A DNA stretch of 40,125 nucleotides from DASYYE01 sp035946955 (GTDB lineage Bacteria; Actinomycetota; Actinomycetes; Streptosporangiales; Streptosporangiaceae), in the NCBI GenBank assembly GCA_035946955.1, contig DASYYE010000223.1, forward strand, positions 1 through 40,125. The letters are read 5' to 3'. Below the pieces are notes generated by a model. The model saw nothing but the letters and a program-made list of their open reading frames with translations. It ran no database searches and was not told where the DNA came from. A program made the position numbers and the translations under genes. The first letter of the stretch is position 1; each line of letters opens with the position of its first letter. Shown here in pieces: positions 8,567 to 16,140 of this stretch.

Positions 8567-9918
8567 CCGTTTCCCCCGGGATTGGTGTCCGTCCGGGCGG
8601 TACGCAGGCCCGGCAGCTACCCGGCGGGGCCCGGCCGCTCGTCGTTACCGGTGCGATTGCCGCCGGGACCGTGTCCGTCAGCGGGCTGGGCGTGCTGACC
8701 CCGTTCGTCCTGGCTGGCTGGATCGCCGCCCCCAGATCGGGGGCCGGGCTCATGGGGGTGCTGCGCACCGCCAGCCTGCTGTGGCTCGCCGCGCACCATG
8801 TGGGGTTCGCGCTGCACGGCACCGGGCGCATCGGCATGCTGCCGCTCGGGCTGGTGCTCGTCCCGGGTGCGCTGCTGTGGGCGGGCGGGCGCTGGGTGGT
8901 GCGGGCTGGCGGGCTCAGTCGGCTCACCGAGGTGGGTTACGCGGCACTGGCGCTCGCCGCGCCCTATGCGGCGATATCTGGTGCCCTCGCACTGGCCAGC
9001 GGTTCGCGGGCCGCCTCGCCTTCGCCCGTGCAGGCGGTGGTGGCAGGGTTCCTGCTCGCGTTCGTGGCGGGAGGACTGGGTGCCGCGCGCGCGGTCGCGC
9101 CCTGGGGGCGGCTGGCCCGGCTGCTGCCGCCCCGTCCGCGTTCTGTGGTGCTGGGGACCGTGGGGTCGCTCGCGGTGCTCGGGGCGGGTGGTGCGGTGCT
9201 GGTCGGCGCGTCGATCGCCGCGCACCAGACCGAGTTCGCCCGGCTCACCTCGGCGCTCGCGCCTGGCTGGATGGGGGCGGGGCTCCTGCTGCTCATCCAG
9301 CTCGCCTATGTGCCGAACGCGGTGACCTGGGCGGTCTGCTACTGCCTCGGGCCCGGTTTCGCGTTCGGGATCCATACCGTGGTGGCCCCCACCGGCTCGG
9401 CCCTGGGGCCGCTCCCGCTGTTCCCCCTGCTGGCCGCGCTTCCCTCAGGTGGTGGCTCCGTACCAGCCTGGGCCGCGGCTGGGATGCTGGCCCTGCCGTA
9501 CGTGGCGGGCGCGTTCGGTGGGGTGCTGCTGGTCCGTGCCGCGCCCGCGCCGGCCTTCGAGATCGCGCCCCTGTGGGGGTTCGTGTGCGGGGTGGGCACC
9601 GGGGTGGTGCTGGCAGTGCTGGCAGCATTCTCAGGTGGCCCCCTCGGCAGCGCCCGGCTCGTCACAGTAGGGCCGTCGGCCTGGCAGACCGGCCTGGTCG
9701 CCGTCCTGGAGGACGGAGTGGCCGCGGCCGTGGCAGCCGGGGTGGCGAACTGGCTCTTCCTGCGGCGTAACCCGCCCGCAGCGGGCGTGACTGAGTCCAG
9801 GCAGCCGTCCGGGGAGGAGCAGGCCGACCACCACATCTACCTGGACCCCTGGGCAGACCCCGGTGACGACTGGGACGACCCCGAAGCTGTCCCCCCCAGC
9901 CCCTCCGACCTCCCCTGA
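8563..9918 (+). CDS. DUF6350 family integral membrane protein
   Basis: About 451 residues, nearly all membrane helices (VVTGAIAAGTVSVSGLGVL, LMGVLRTASLLWLAAHHVGF, LLLIQLAYVPNAVTWAVCYC), then an acidic cytosolic tail rich in D, P and W. DUF6350 proteins typically sit between sucD and purN in actinomycetes, which is the position here apart from the inserted catabolic cluster. Their function is not established; a cell-wall or division link has been suggested by context only. The GTG at 8563 overlaps the preceding stop by four bases (GTGA), so the start is well placed although the frame stays open upstream. Confidence 0.85.
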   Translation: MTVSPGIGVRPGGTQARQLPGGARPLVVTGAIAAGTVSVSGLGVLTPFVLAGWIAAPRSGAGLMGVLRTASLLWLAAHHVGFALHGTGRIGMLPLGLVLVPGALLWAGGRWVVRAGGLSRLTEVGYAALALAAPYAAISGALALASGSRAASPSPVQAVVAGFLLAFVAGGLGAARAVAPWGRLARLLPPRPRSVVLGTVGSLAVLGAGGAVLVGASIAAHQTEFARLTSALAPGWMGAGLLLLIQLAYVPNAVTWAVCYCLGPGFAFGIHTVVAPTGSALGPLPLFPLLAALPSGGGSVPAWAAAGMLALPYVAGAFGGVLLVRAAPAPAFEIAPLWGFVCGVGTGVVLAVLAAFSGGPLGSARLVTVGPSAWQTGLVAVLEDGVAAAVAAGVANWLFLRRNPPAAGVTESRQPSGEEQADHHIYLDPWADPGDDWDDPEAVPPSPSDLP

Positions 9919-9928
9919 CCCATACCTC

Positions 9929-9981
9929 CATGATCATGAAGACTTCTCAGTCGCTATGACTGAAATTCCTACATGATCATG
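9929..9981. terminator. Symmetric nested dyad at the DUF6350/gntR convergence
   Basis: CATGATCATG occurs at 9929-9938 and again at 9972-9981. Exactly between them, centred on 9955, TCAGTC and GACTGA (9947-9952, 9958-9963) pair around GCTAT. The outer arms can also pair with each other about the same centre, giving a 53-base two-level dyad. It lies where DUF6350 (plus, ending 9918) and gntR (minus, ending 9934) meet, so it probably works as a bidirectional terminator, although most of it is also gntR coding sequence. Confidence 0.5.
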
Positions 9982-10725
9982 GAAGCTGGGTTGCGGGGTG
10001 GCCAGGAAGCCGCGGAGGAGGGCGGCCGTGCCGTCGAGGTGCTCGGCCACGGCGCAGCGCGCGGCTTCGGGGTCGCCAGCCAGGATCGCCTCGGTGATCG
10101 CCGTGTGCTGCTGTGCCGTGTGGACGATGTTGTGCTGCAGCACGGGGATGGCGTTCAGCAGGTCGTTCAGGCGCATCCTGGCGTCGGTGCAGGCTGCGGA
10201 GAGCAGGCAGGAGCCGGTGAGTTCCGCGATCGCCAGGTGGAACAGCGTGTCCAGCCGTCGGTAGTCACCCGGGGTGGCGTTGTTGACGTCCGCCAGCCTC
10301 GACTGCAGGACGCCCCGCCTGCGCTCATCGCAGCCGGTGGCCATGACCTGTGCCAGCACCTGTGCCGCCCCGGTCTCCACCACCAGGCGGAAGGTCAGCG
10401 CGTCGGCGAGTTCCGCCGGTTTGTCCAAGGCGATCCGCCTGGCCTCGCCTGGGTCGGGTGCTGGCCGGGTGTAGGTGACGAACGTGCCGCCCTGCCTGCC
10501 GCGCCGGGACTCCACGTACCCGGCCTGCCGCAGCGCGCTGATGGCCTCGCGGAGGGTAAGGCGGCTCACCCCGAGCATGTCGGCGAGTTCACGTTCGGGC
10601 GGGAACCGGTGCCCGGTCGCCACCAGGCCGAGCTTGATGGCCATGAGCAACCGCTCGACCGTCTCCTCGAACGCATTGCCCGAGCGCACCGGGGTCAGCA
10701 GCGCGGCAAGCTCAGCAGTGGTCAT
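9934..10725 (-). CDS. FadR/GntR-family regulator with FCD domain
   Basis: 263 residues. The N-terminal winged helix reads FPPERELADMLGVSRLTLRE then LRQAGYVESRRGRQGGTFV, typical of GntR. The rest is an all-helical FCD ligand-binding domain (FRLVVETGAAQVLA, HLAIAELTGS, HTAITEAILAGDPEAA). FadR/FCD proteins bind small carboxylates or related metabolites and usually repress a neighbouring catabolic operon. It is divergent from the permease gene at 10965, and a clean palindrome lies between them, so it is the likely local regulator of the gamma-glutamyl amine cluster, probably with self-control. The ligand cannot be read from the sequence. Confidence 0.92.
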   Translation of the reverse strand: MTTAELAALLTPVRSGNAFEETVERLLMAIKLGLVATGHRFPPERELADMLGVSRLTLREAISALRQAGYVESRRGRQGGTFVTYTRPAPDPGEARRIALDKPAELADALTFRLVVETGAAQVLAQVMATGCDERRRGVLQSRLADVNNATPGDYRRLDTLFHLAIAELTGSCLLSAACTDARMRLNDLLNAIPVLQHNIVHTAQQHTAITEAILAGDPEAARCAVAEHLDGTAALLRGFLATPQPSFHDHVGISVIATEKSS

Positions 10726-10770
10726 CGTGGCGGCCGTGTAAGGAAGACATCGCTGATTCCGTTCCAGGTC

Positions 10771-10818
10771 TTGACATGGACACGTATGTAATCCTCAATG
10801 GTCTGATATTAGACCATT
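10771..10818. promoter_or_regulatory. Promoter element and palindromic GntR operator
   Basis: A near-perfect 22-base palindrome lies at 10797-10818: arms AATGGTCT and AGACCATT around GATATT. Its TGGT...ACCA ends fit the general FadR/FCD operator pattern. A consensus-like TTGACA at 10771-10776 is 17 bases upstream of CTCAAT at 10794-10799, a possible weak -10 that overlaps the palindrome. Binding here would block transcription of the permease operon. The palindrome is seen directly; the protein that binds is inferred. Confidence 0.65.
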
Positions 10819-10964
10819 CGGTTTTGGCCAAGGTCTGTATGGGTCAGGGCATGCCGCCCGGACGCTTCGGTGCTCGCCCGGCAACGGCGGGCACCCAGCG
10901 TCTTGGCGGCGGCATGGATAGAACGGGCGGTGCCGAGGCACCGCGTGAGTCAAGGGGAGGGCCC

Positions 10965-12503
10965 GTGTCTGTCAACGAGCGCACGGCCCCGGTGCCGGGG
11001 ACTGAAGCCGACGACGAGCAACGACTCCACGAGCTGGGATACGCCCAGGAACTGCGCAGGCGAATGTCCGGTTTCTCGAACTTCGCCGTGTCGTTCACGA
11101 TCATCTCCATCCTGTCGGGCTGCCTGACGCTGTATGGCTACGGCATGGCCACCGGTGGGCCCGCGGCCATCGTCTGGGGCTGGCCGATCGTCGGGGTCAT
11201 GACCCTGCTCGTCGGCCTGTCCATGGCGGAGGTGTGCTCCAGCTTCCCCACGGCCGGCGGGCTGTACTACTGGTCAGCCAAACTAGCCAAACGACGCGGC
11301 CCGGCCGCCTCCTGGTTCACCGGCTGGTTCAACTTCCTCGGCCAGGTCGCGGTCACCGCCGGGATCGACTTCGGCGCCGCGTTCTTCATCAACGCACTGC
11401 TGAACCTGCAGTTCGGGGTGCCGACCTACCACTGGGTGACCATCCTGATCTTCGCTGGGGTGCTCCTCGTCCACGGCCTGCTGAACCAGTTCGGCATCCG
11501 CGTGGTGGCCTTCCTCAACGACGTCAGCGTGTGGTGGCACATCCTGGGCGTGCTGATCATCGTGGGGGCACTCGCGATCGTGCCGTCCCACCACCAGTCG
11601 GCCAAGATGGTCTTCACCTCGACCTTCAACACCACCGGCTGGGGCAGCATCTTCTATGTCCTGCTGCTCGGCCTGCTGCTGGCGCAGTACACGTTCACGG
11701 GGTACGACGCCTCCGCCCACATGACTGAGGAGACGCACAACGCCTCGCGCAGCGGGCCCCGCGGCATCGTGATGTCGATCGTGGTTTCCCTGTTCGCCGG
11801 GTGGATCCTGCTGATCGGGATCACCTTCGCGATCCAGCACTACACCGCCGAGCTGAACTCGGCGACCGGGGTGCCGCCCGCGCAGATCTTCATCGACGCG
11901 GTCGGGGCGGCCGGTGCCAAGCTGCTGCTGCTCATCGCCATCGGGGCGCAGCTCTTCTGTGGCATGTCGTCGGTGACGGCCAACTCGCGGATGATCTACG
12001 CGTTCTCCCGCGACGGAGCCCTGCCCGCCTCGGCGTTCTGGCACCGGGTGAACAAGCGCACCCGGACACCGACCAACGCGATCTGGCTCGCCGCCGTGGG
12101 CGCGCTCATCCTCGGGCTGCCGTACCTGTGGAACAACGCCGCCTACGCGGCGGTCACCTCGATCGCGACCATCGGCCTCTACATCGCCTACGTGTCACCG
12201 ACCTACCTCCGGCTGCGCCAGGGCGGCAACTTCAGGCGTGGCCCCTGGCACCTGGGCCGGTGGAGCTACCCGGTCGGCATCCTGGCCGTGGTCTGGGTCG
12301 CGTTCATCACGGTCCTGTTCATGCTGCCGACGGCCAACCCGATCACCTGGAAGACCTTCAACTACACGCCGGTCGCGGTGCTGGTGGTGCTCGGTTTCGC
12401 CGGGATCTGGTGGCTGGTGTCGGCGCGCAAGTGGTTCAGGGGACCGAAGGTCCAGGGCACGCCAGAGGAATTGGCCGCGATCGAGCGGGAACTGGCAGGG
12501 TGA
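10965..12503 (+). CDS. APC-superfamily amino acid/amine permease
   Basis: About 512 residues with some 12 membrane helices. The N-terminus carries RMSGFSNFAVSFTIISILSG and the GGP(A)AIVWGWPIVG helix, and mid-protein is MTEETHNASRSGPRGI. These are hallmarks of the GABA/amine-type APC permeases (AA_permease_2). It imports a cationic or amino substrate across the membrane, presumably the amine processed by the next four genes. I chose GTG 10965 because AGGGGAGGG lies 4-12 bases before it and because the residues upstream run through the operator. It is the first gene of the operon; the ligase gene starts 46 bases after its stop. Confidence 0.92.
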   Translation: MSVNERTAPVPGTEADDEQRLHELGYAQELRRRMSGFSNFAVSFTIISILSGCLTLYGYGMATGGPAAIVWGWPIVGVMTLLVGLSMAEVCSSFPTAGGLYYWSAKLAKRRGPAASWFTGWFNFLGQVAVTAGIDFGAAFFINALLNLQFGVPTYHWVTILIFAGVLLVHGLLNQFGIRVVAFLNDVSVWWHILGVLIIVGALAIVPSHHQSAKMVFTSTFNTTGWGSIFYVLLLGLLLAQYTFTGYDASAHMTEETHNASRSGPRGIVMSIVVSLFAGWILLIGITFAIQHYTAELNSATGVPPAQIFIDAVGAAGAKLLLLIAIGAQLFCGMSSVTANSRMIYAFSRDGALPASAFWHRVNKRTRTPTNAIWLAAVGALILGLPYLWNNAAYAAVTSIATIGLYIAYVSPTYLRLRQGGNFRRGPWHLGRWSYPVGILAVVWVAFITVLFMLPTANPITWKTFNYTPVAVLVVLGFAGIWWLVSARKWFRGPKVQGTPEELAAIERELAG

Positions 12504-12549
12504 AGGTTTTAAGGTCCAGTACGTACTTGGTGGAAGGAAGGCCGTCACA

Positions 12550-13929
12550 GTGGCCTCTACCAGCAACGTCGGCCGGCACGGGATGCTCTCGCTCGAACAA
12601 CTGCGTGTGGGGGTGGAGACGGGGTCGATCGACACGGTCGTACTCGCCTTCACCGACATGCAGGGACGACTGCAGGGCAAGCGTCTCGCGGCCGAGTTCT
12701 TCATCGATGAGGTGCTCCACCACCACGCGGAGGGGTGTGACTACCTCCTCGCGGTCGATGTGGACATGAACACCGTCGATGGGTACGCGATGTCATCCTG
12801 GGAGCGCGGGTACGGGGACTTCGTCCTCGTACCCGACCTCGCCACCATGCGGATGCTGCCCTGGCACGAGGGGAGCGCGCTGGCCCTGGCCGACCTGACC
12901 TGGGCCGACGGCACCCCGGTGACGGCCTCTCCCCGGCAGCTGCTCAAGGCGCAGACCGACCGGCTGGCCGCCCGGGGCTGGACCGCGATGGCCGGCACCG
13001 AGCTGGAGTTCTGTGTGTTCACCGACTCCTACGAACAGGCCCAGGCCCGGGCCTACCGGAACCTGACGCCCGCGAACCTCTACAACGTGGACTACTCGAT
13101 CCTGGGCACGGGACGAGTGGAGCCGCTGATGCGCAGCATCCGGCTGGGCATGGCCGCTGCGGGCATGTACGTCGAGTCCTCCAAGGGCGAGTGCAACCTC
13201 GGCCAGCACGAGATCGCGTTCCGTTACAGCAACGCCCTGACGGCCTGCGACAACCACTCGATCTACAAGACCGGGACCAAGGAGATCGCGTCCCAGCACG
13301 GCAAGAGCATCACGTTCATGGCCAAGCCGAACGCGCGTGAGGGCAACTCCTGCCACATCCACCTGTCACTGCGGGACAAGGCCGGAAAGCCGGTGCTCGC
13401 CGGGGACGGTCCGTACGGGCTGTCCGAGGTAGGGGAGAACTTCCTGGCCGGCCTGCTCGCCGGCCTCGCGGACCTCACGCTGTTCTACGCACCGAACATC
13501 AACTCCTACAAGCGCTACGTACCCGGCAGCTTCGCCCCGACCGCGGTCCGCTGGGGCATTGACAACCGGACCTGCGCACTCCGCCTGGTCGGGCAGGGGC
13601 TCTCGCTGCGGCCGGAGAACCGGGTGCCCGGCGGCGACGTGAACCCCTACCTGGCCGTCGCCGCGATGATCGCCTCGGGCCTGGCCGGTGTGGAGGCTGG
13701 GCTGCCATTGGAACCCCCCACTCAGGGCAATGCCTACCACGACCCCGGCCCGCATGTGCCCACCACGCTGCACGCGGCCTTGCAGCTGTGGCTGAAGTCT
13801 GACCTGACCCGCAAGGCGTTCGGCAACGACGTGGTCGAGCACTATGCGAACGCGGCCCGGGTGGAACTGGCAGCCTTCGACGCGGCGGTCACGGACTGGG
13901 AGCTGCAGCGTGGATTCGAGCGGATGTGA
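12550..13929 (+). CDS. Glutamine synthetase-like gamma-glutamyl amide ligase (PuuA/GlnA4-like)
   Basis: 459 residues of the type I glutamine synthetase superfamily. The N-terminal beta-grasp part has VVLAFTDMQGRLQGKRL. The catalytic part has GTELEFCVF, ESSKGECNLGQHEI, NSCHIHLSL, NSYKRYVPGSFAPTAVRWG, DNRT and ENRVPGGDVNPYL. True ammonia-using enzymes carry an NRSA/IRIP segment and an adenylylation tyrosine loop; these are replaced here. Such paralogues ligate glutamate to putrescine (PuuA) or, in Streptomyces, to polyamines or ethanolamine (GlnA3, GlnA4). With a permease before it and an aldehyde dehydrogenase, SDR and gamma-glutamyl hydrolase after it, it most likely makes a gamma-glutamyl amide. 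GTG 12550 follows AAGGAAGG at a good distance. The stop overlaps the next start. Confidence 0.88.
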   Translation: MASTSNVGRHGMLSLEQLRVGVETGSIDTVVLAFTDMQGRLQGKRLAAEFFIDEVLHHHAEGCDYLLAVDVDMNTVDGYAMSSWERGYGDFVLVPDLATMRMLPWHEGSALALADLTWADGTPVTASPRQLLKAQTDRLAARGWTAMAGTELEFCVFTDSYEQAQARAYRNLTPANLYNVDYSILGTGRVEPLMRSIRLGMAAAGMYVESSKGECNLGQHEIAFRYSNALTACDNHSIYKTGTKEIASQHGKSITFMAKPNAREGNSCHIHLSLRDKAGKPVLAGDGPYGLSEVGENFLAGLLAGLADLTLFYAPNINSYKRYVPGSFAPTAVRWGIDNRTCALRLVGQGLSLRPENRVPGGDVNPYLAVAAMIASGLAGVEAGLPLEPPTQGNAYHDPGPHVPTTLHAALQLWLKSDLTRKAFGNDVVEHYANAARVELAAFDAAVTDWELQRGFERM

Positions 13930-15344
13930 TGACCGTGCCTGACGCCACCGCCACCGCCACCGCCACGGGCGCCGGGCAGTCGGCGTGCTTCACGGTCTTC
14001 AACCCGGCCACCGAGGAGACCGTGGCCACGGTCCCGCTGACCTCGGTCTCCGACACCGACGCCGCCGTGGGACGGGCGGTGGCGGCCCAAGCGGCCTGGC
14101 GTGCCGTGGCCCCCGGTGAGCGGGCGGCCCTGCTGCGTTCCTTCGCCGACGCCGTCGACGCCCACATCGAGGAACTGGCCGCCCTGGAGGTGGCCTGCTC
14201 CGGTCACCCGCTGGGACAGGCCCGCTGGGAGGCGGGCAATGTCCGCGACGTGCTGCGCTACTACTCCGCCGCACCCGAACGGCTGTGCGGGAAGCAGATC
14301 CCGGTGCCGGGCGGGCTCAACGTCACCTTCCATGAGCCCGTCGGGGTCGTGGGGCTGATCGTGCCGTGGAACTTCCCCATGCCGATCCTTGGCTGGGGGC
14401 TCGCTCCCGCGCTCGCCGCCGGCAACCCTGTCCTGGCCAAGCCAGCGGAGCGGACACCGCTGACCGCACTGCGGATCGGCGAGCTGGCGCTCGAAGCCGG
14501 CCTGCCGGAGGGCGTGTTCCAGGTGCTGCCGGGCAAGGGGTCGGTGGTGGGCCAGCGGCTGGTCGGCCACCCGGACGTACGCAAGATCGTGTTCACCGGG
14601 TCGTCCGAGGTGGGGCGGGAGGTCATGGCCGGGTGCGCCAGGCAGGTGAAGCGGCTCACCATGGAGCTGGGCGGCAAGAGCGCCAACATCGTGTTCGCCG
14701 ACGCCGACCTGGAGCGTGCGGCGGCCACCGCACCCTATGCCGCGTTCGACAACGCGGGCCAGGACTGCTGCGCCCGCTCCCGCATCCTGGTCCAGCGCAG
14801 CGTGTATGACCGGTTCCTCGAACTGCTCGAGCCCGCTGTCAAGTCAGTCGTGGTGGGTGACCCCGCCACCCCCGGCACCGAGATGGGACCACTGATCTCC
14901 GCCGAGCACCGGGCGCGTGTGGCCTCCTACGTGCCGGACAGGGCGCCTGTCGCGTTCCGCGGCCACGCGCCCGAGGGAAAGGGCTACTGGTACCCGCCCA
15001 CCGTGCTGGCGCCCGTCCGCCTGGACGACCCCGCCTACACCGAGGAGGTGTTCGGCCCGGTGGTGGCCGTGGTCCCGTTCGAGGACGAGGCGGACGCGGT
15101 GGCGATGGCGAATGACACGCCGTATGGGCTGTCCGGCTCACTGTGGACTCGGGACGTGGCCCGCGCGATCCGCGTGGCACGGGCGGTAGAGACCGGCAAC
15201 CTGTCGGTCAACTCCCACGCCTCGGTCCGCTACTGGACACCGTTCGGCGGGTTCAAGCAGTCCGGGCTGGGCCGCGAGCTCGGCCCGGACGCCCTGGACT
15301 CGTTCACCGAGACCAAGAACGTCTTCATCGCCACGCAAGAGTAG
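13926..15344 (+). CDS. NAD(P)-dependent aldehyde dehydrogenase (PuuC-like)
   Basis: 472 residues of the ALDH superfamily. The cofactor site shows VVGLIVPWNFPMPILGWGL, LAKPAERTPLTAL and FTGSSEVGREVM. The catalytic pair is the glutamate in TMELGGKSANIVF near residue 247 and the cysteine in NAGQDCCARSR at about 281. The C-terminus has EEVFGPVVAVVPF and FGGFKQSGLGRELG. It should oxidise the gamma-glutamyl aldehyde to the acid. It starts at GTG 13926, overlapping the ligase stop (GTGATGA), with ATG 13929 as an alternative. Residues 7-14 are a short Ala-Thr run coded by a repeated gccacc. The SDR gene follows at once. Confidence 0.93.
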   Translation: MMTVPDATATATATGAGQSACFTVFNPATEETVATVPLTSVSDTDAAVGRAVAAQAAWRAVAPGERAALLRSFADAVDAHIEELAALEVACSGHPLGQARWEAGNVRDVLRYYSAAPERLCGKQIPVPGGLNVTFHEPVGVVGLIVPWNFPMPILGWGLAPALAAGNPVLAKPAERTPLTALRIGELALEAGLPEGVFQVLPGKGSVVGQRLVGHPDVRKIVFTGSSEVGREVMAGCARQVKRLTMELGGKSANIVFADADLERAAATAPYAAFDNAGQDCCARSRILVQRSVYDRFLELLEPAVKSVVVGDPATPGTEMGPLISAEHRARVASYVPDRAPVAFRGHAPEGKGYWYPPTVLAPVRLDDPAYTEEVFGPVVAVVPFEDEADAVAMANDTPYGLSGSLWTRDVARAIRVARAVETGNLSVNSHASVRYWTPFGGFKQSGLGRELGPDALDSFTETKNVFIATQE

Positions 15345-15375
15345 GTGCCCTCACCGGGAAGGAGTGATCAGCGCT

Positions 15376-16140
15376 ATGCAACGCCTGCAGGACCGGGTCG
15401 CCGTCGTCACCGGGGCCGGTAGCGGCATCGGGCTCGCCAGCGTGCGGCGCCTCGCCTCGGAGGGGGCCAGGGTCGTGGCCGTCGACATCGACGGCGGGAC
15501 GGGCAAGGCCGCCGCCGACGAGGTGGACGGCTTGTTCGTCCAGGCGGACGTGACCCGGGAGCCCGACGTGCGGGCCGTCTACGAGACCACGGCCAGCGAG
15601 TTCGGCCGCATCGATATCGCCTTCAACAACGCGGGGATCTCACCCCCCGACGATGGCTCGATCCTGGACACCGGGCTGGACGCCTGGCGGCGCGTGCAGG
15701 AGGTCAACCTCACCTCGGTCTACCTGTGCTGCAAACACGTGATCCCCTACATGCAGCAGCAGGGGAGCGGCTCCGTCATCAACACCGCCTCGTTCGTAGC
15801 CGTCATGGGCGCGGCCACCTCGCAGATCTCCTACTCGGCGTCCAAAGGCGGCGTGCTGACCATGAGCCGCGAACTGGGCGTGCAGTTCGCCCGCGAGGGG
15901 ATCCGGGTCAATGCGCTGTGCCCCGGGCCGGTGAACACGCCGCTGCTGCGCGAGTTGTTCGCGGCTGACCCCGAACGGGCCCAGCGGCGGCTGGTGCACG
16001 TCCCGCTCGGGCGTTTCGCCGAGCCGGAGGAGATCGCTGCCGCGGTGGCATTCCTCGCCAGTGACGACTCGTCGTTCGTGACCGCATCGACGTTCCTGGT
16101 CGACGGCGGCATCTCCGGTGCCTACGTGACCCCCCTATGA
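15376..16140 (+). CDS. Short-chain dehydrogenase/reductase (SDR)
   Basis: 254 residues of classical SDR. The Rossmann cofactor motif is TGAGSGIGLAS at about residue 12. FNNAGIS gives the NNAG motif, the catalytic Tyr-Lys pair is in YSASKGGVL, and the end carries FLVDGGISGAY. In this operon it could oxidise an alcohol: if the substrate is an amino alcohol, SDR would turn the gamma-glutamyl alcohol into the aldehyde used by the ALDH. That role is inference. The ATG at 15376 stands 11 bases after GGAAGGAG; a GTG at 15364 sits on that ribosome site and is less likely. The stop overlaps the next ATG by four bases. Confidence 0.92.
   Translation: MQRLQDRVAVVTGAGSGIGLASVRRLASEGARVVAVDIDGGTGKAAADEVDGLFVQADVTREPDVRAVYETTASEFGRIDIAFNNAGISPPDDGSILDTGLDAWRRVQEVNLTSVYLCCKHVIPYMQQQGSGSVINTASFVAVMGAATSQISYSASKGGVLTMSRELGVQFAREGIRVNALCPGPVNTPLLRELFAADPERAQRRLVHVPLGRFAEPEEIAAAVAFLASDDSSFVTASTFLVDGGISGAYVTPL

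Noticed and set aside
10776..10964. Upstream start for the permease
   Set aside because: It would translate the operator, and the GTG at 10965 has a strong ribosome site.
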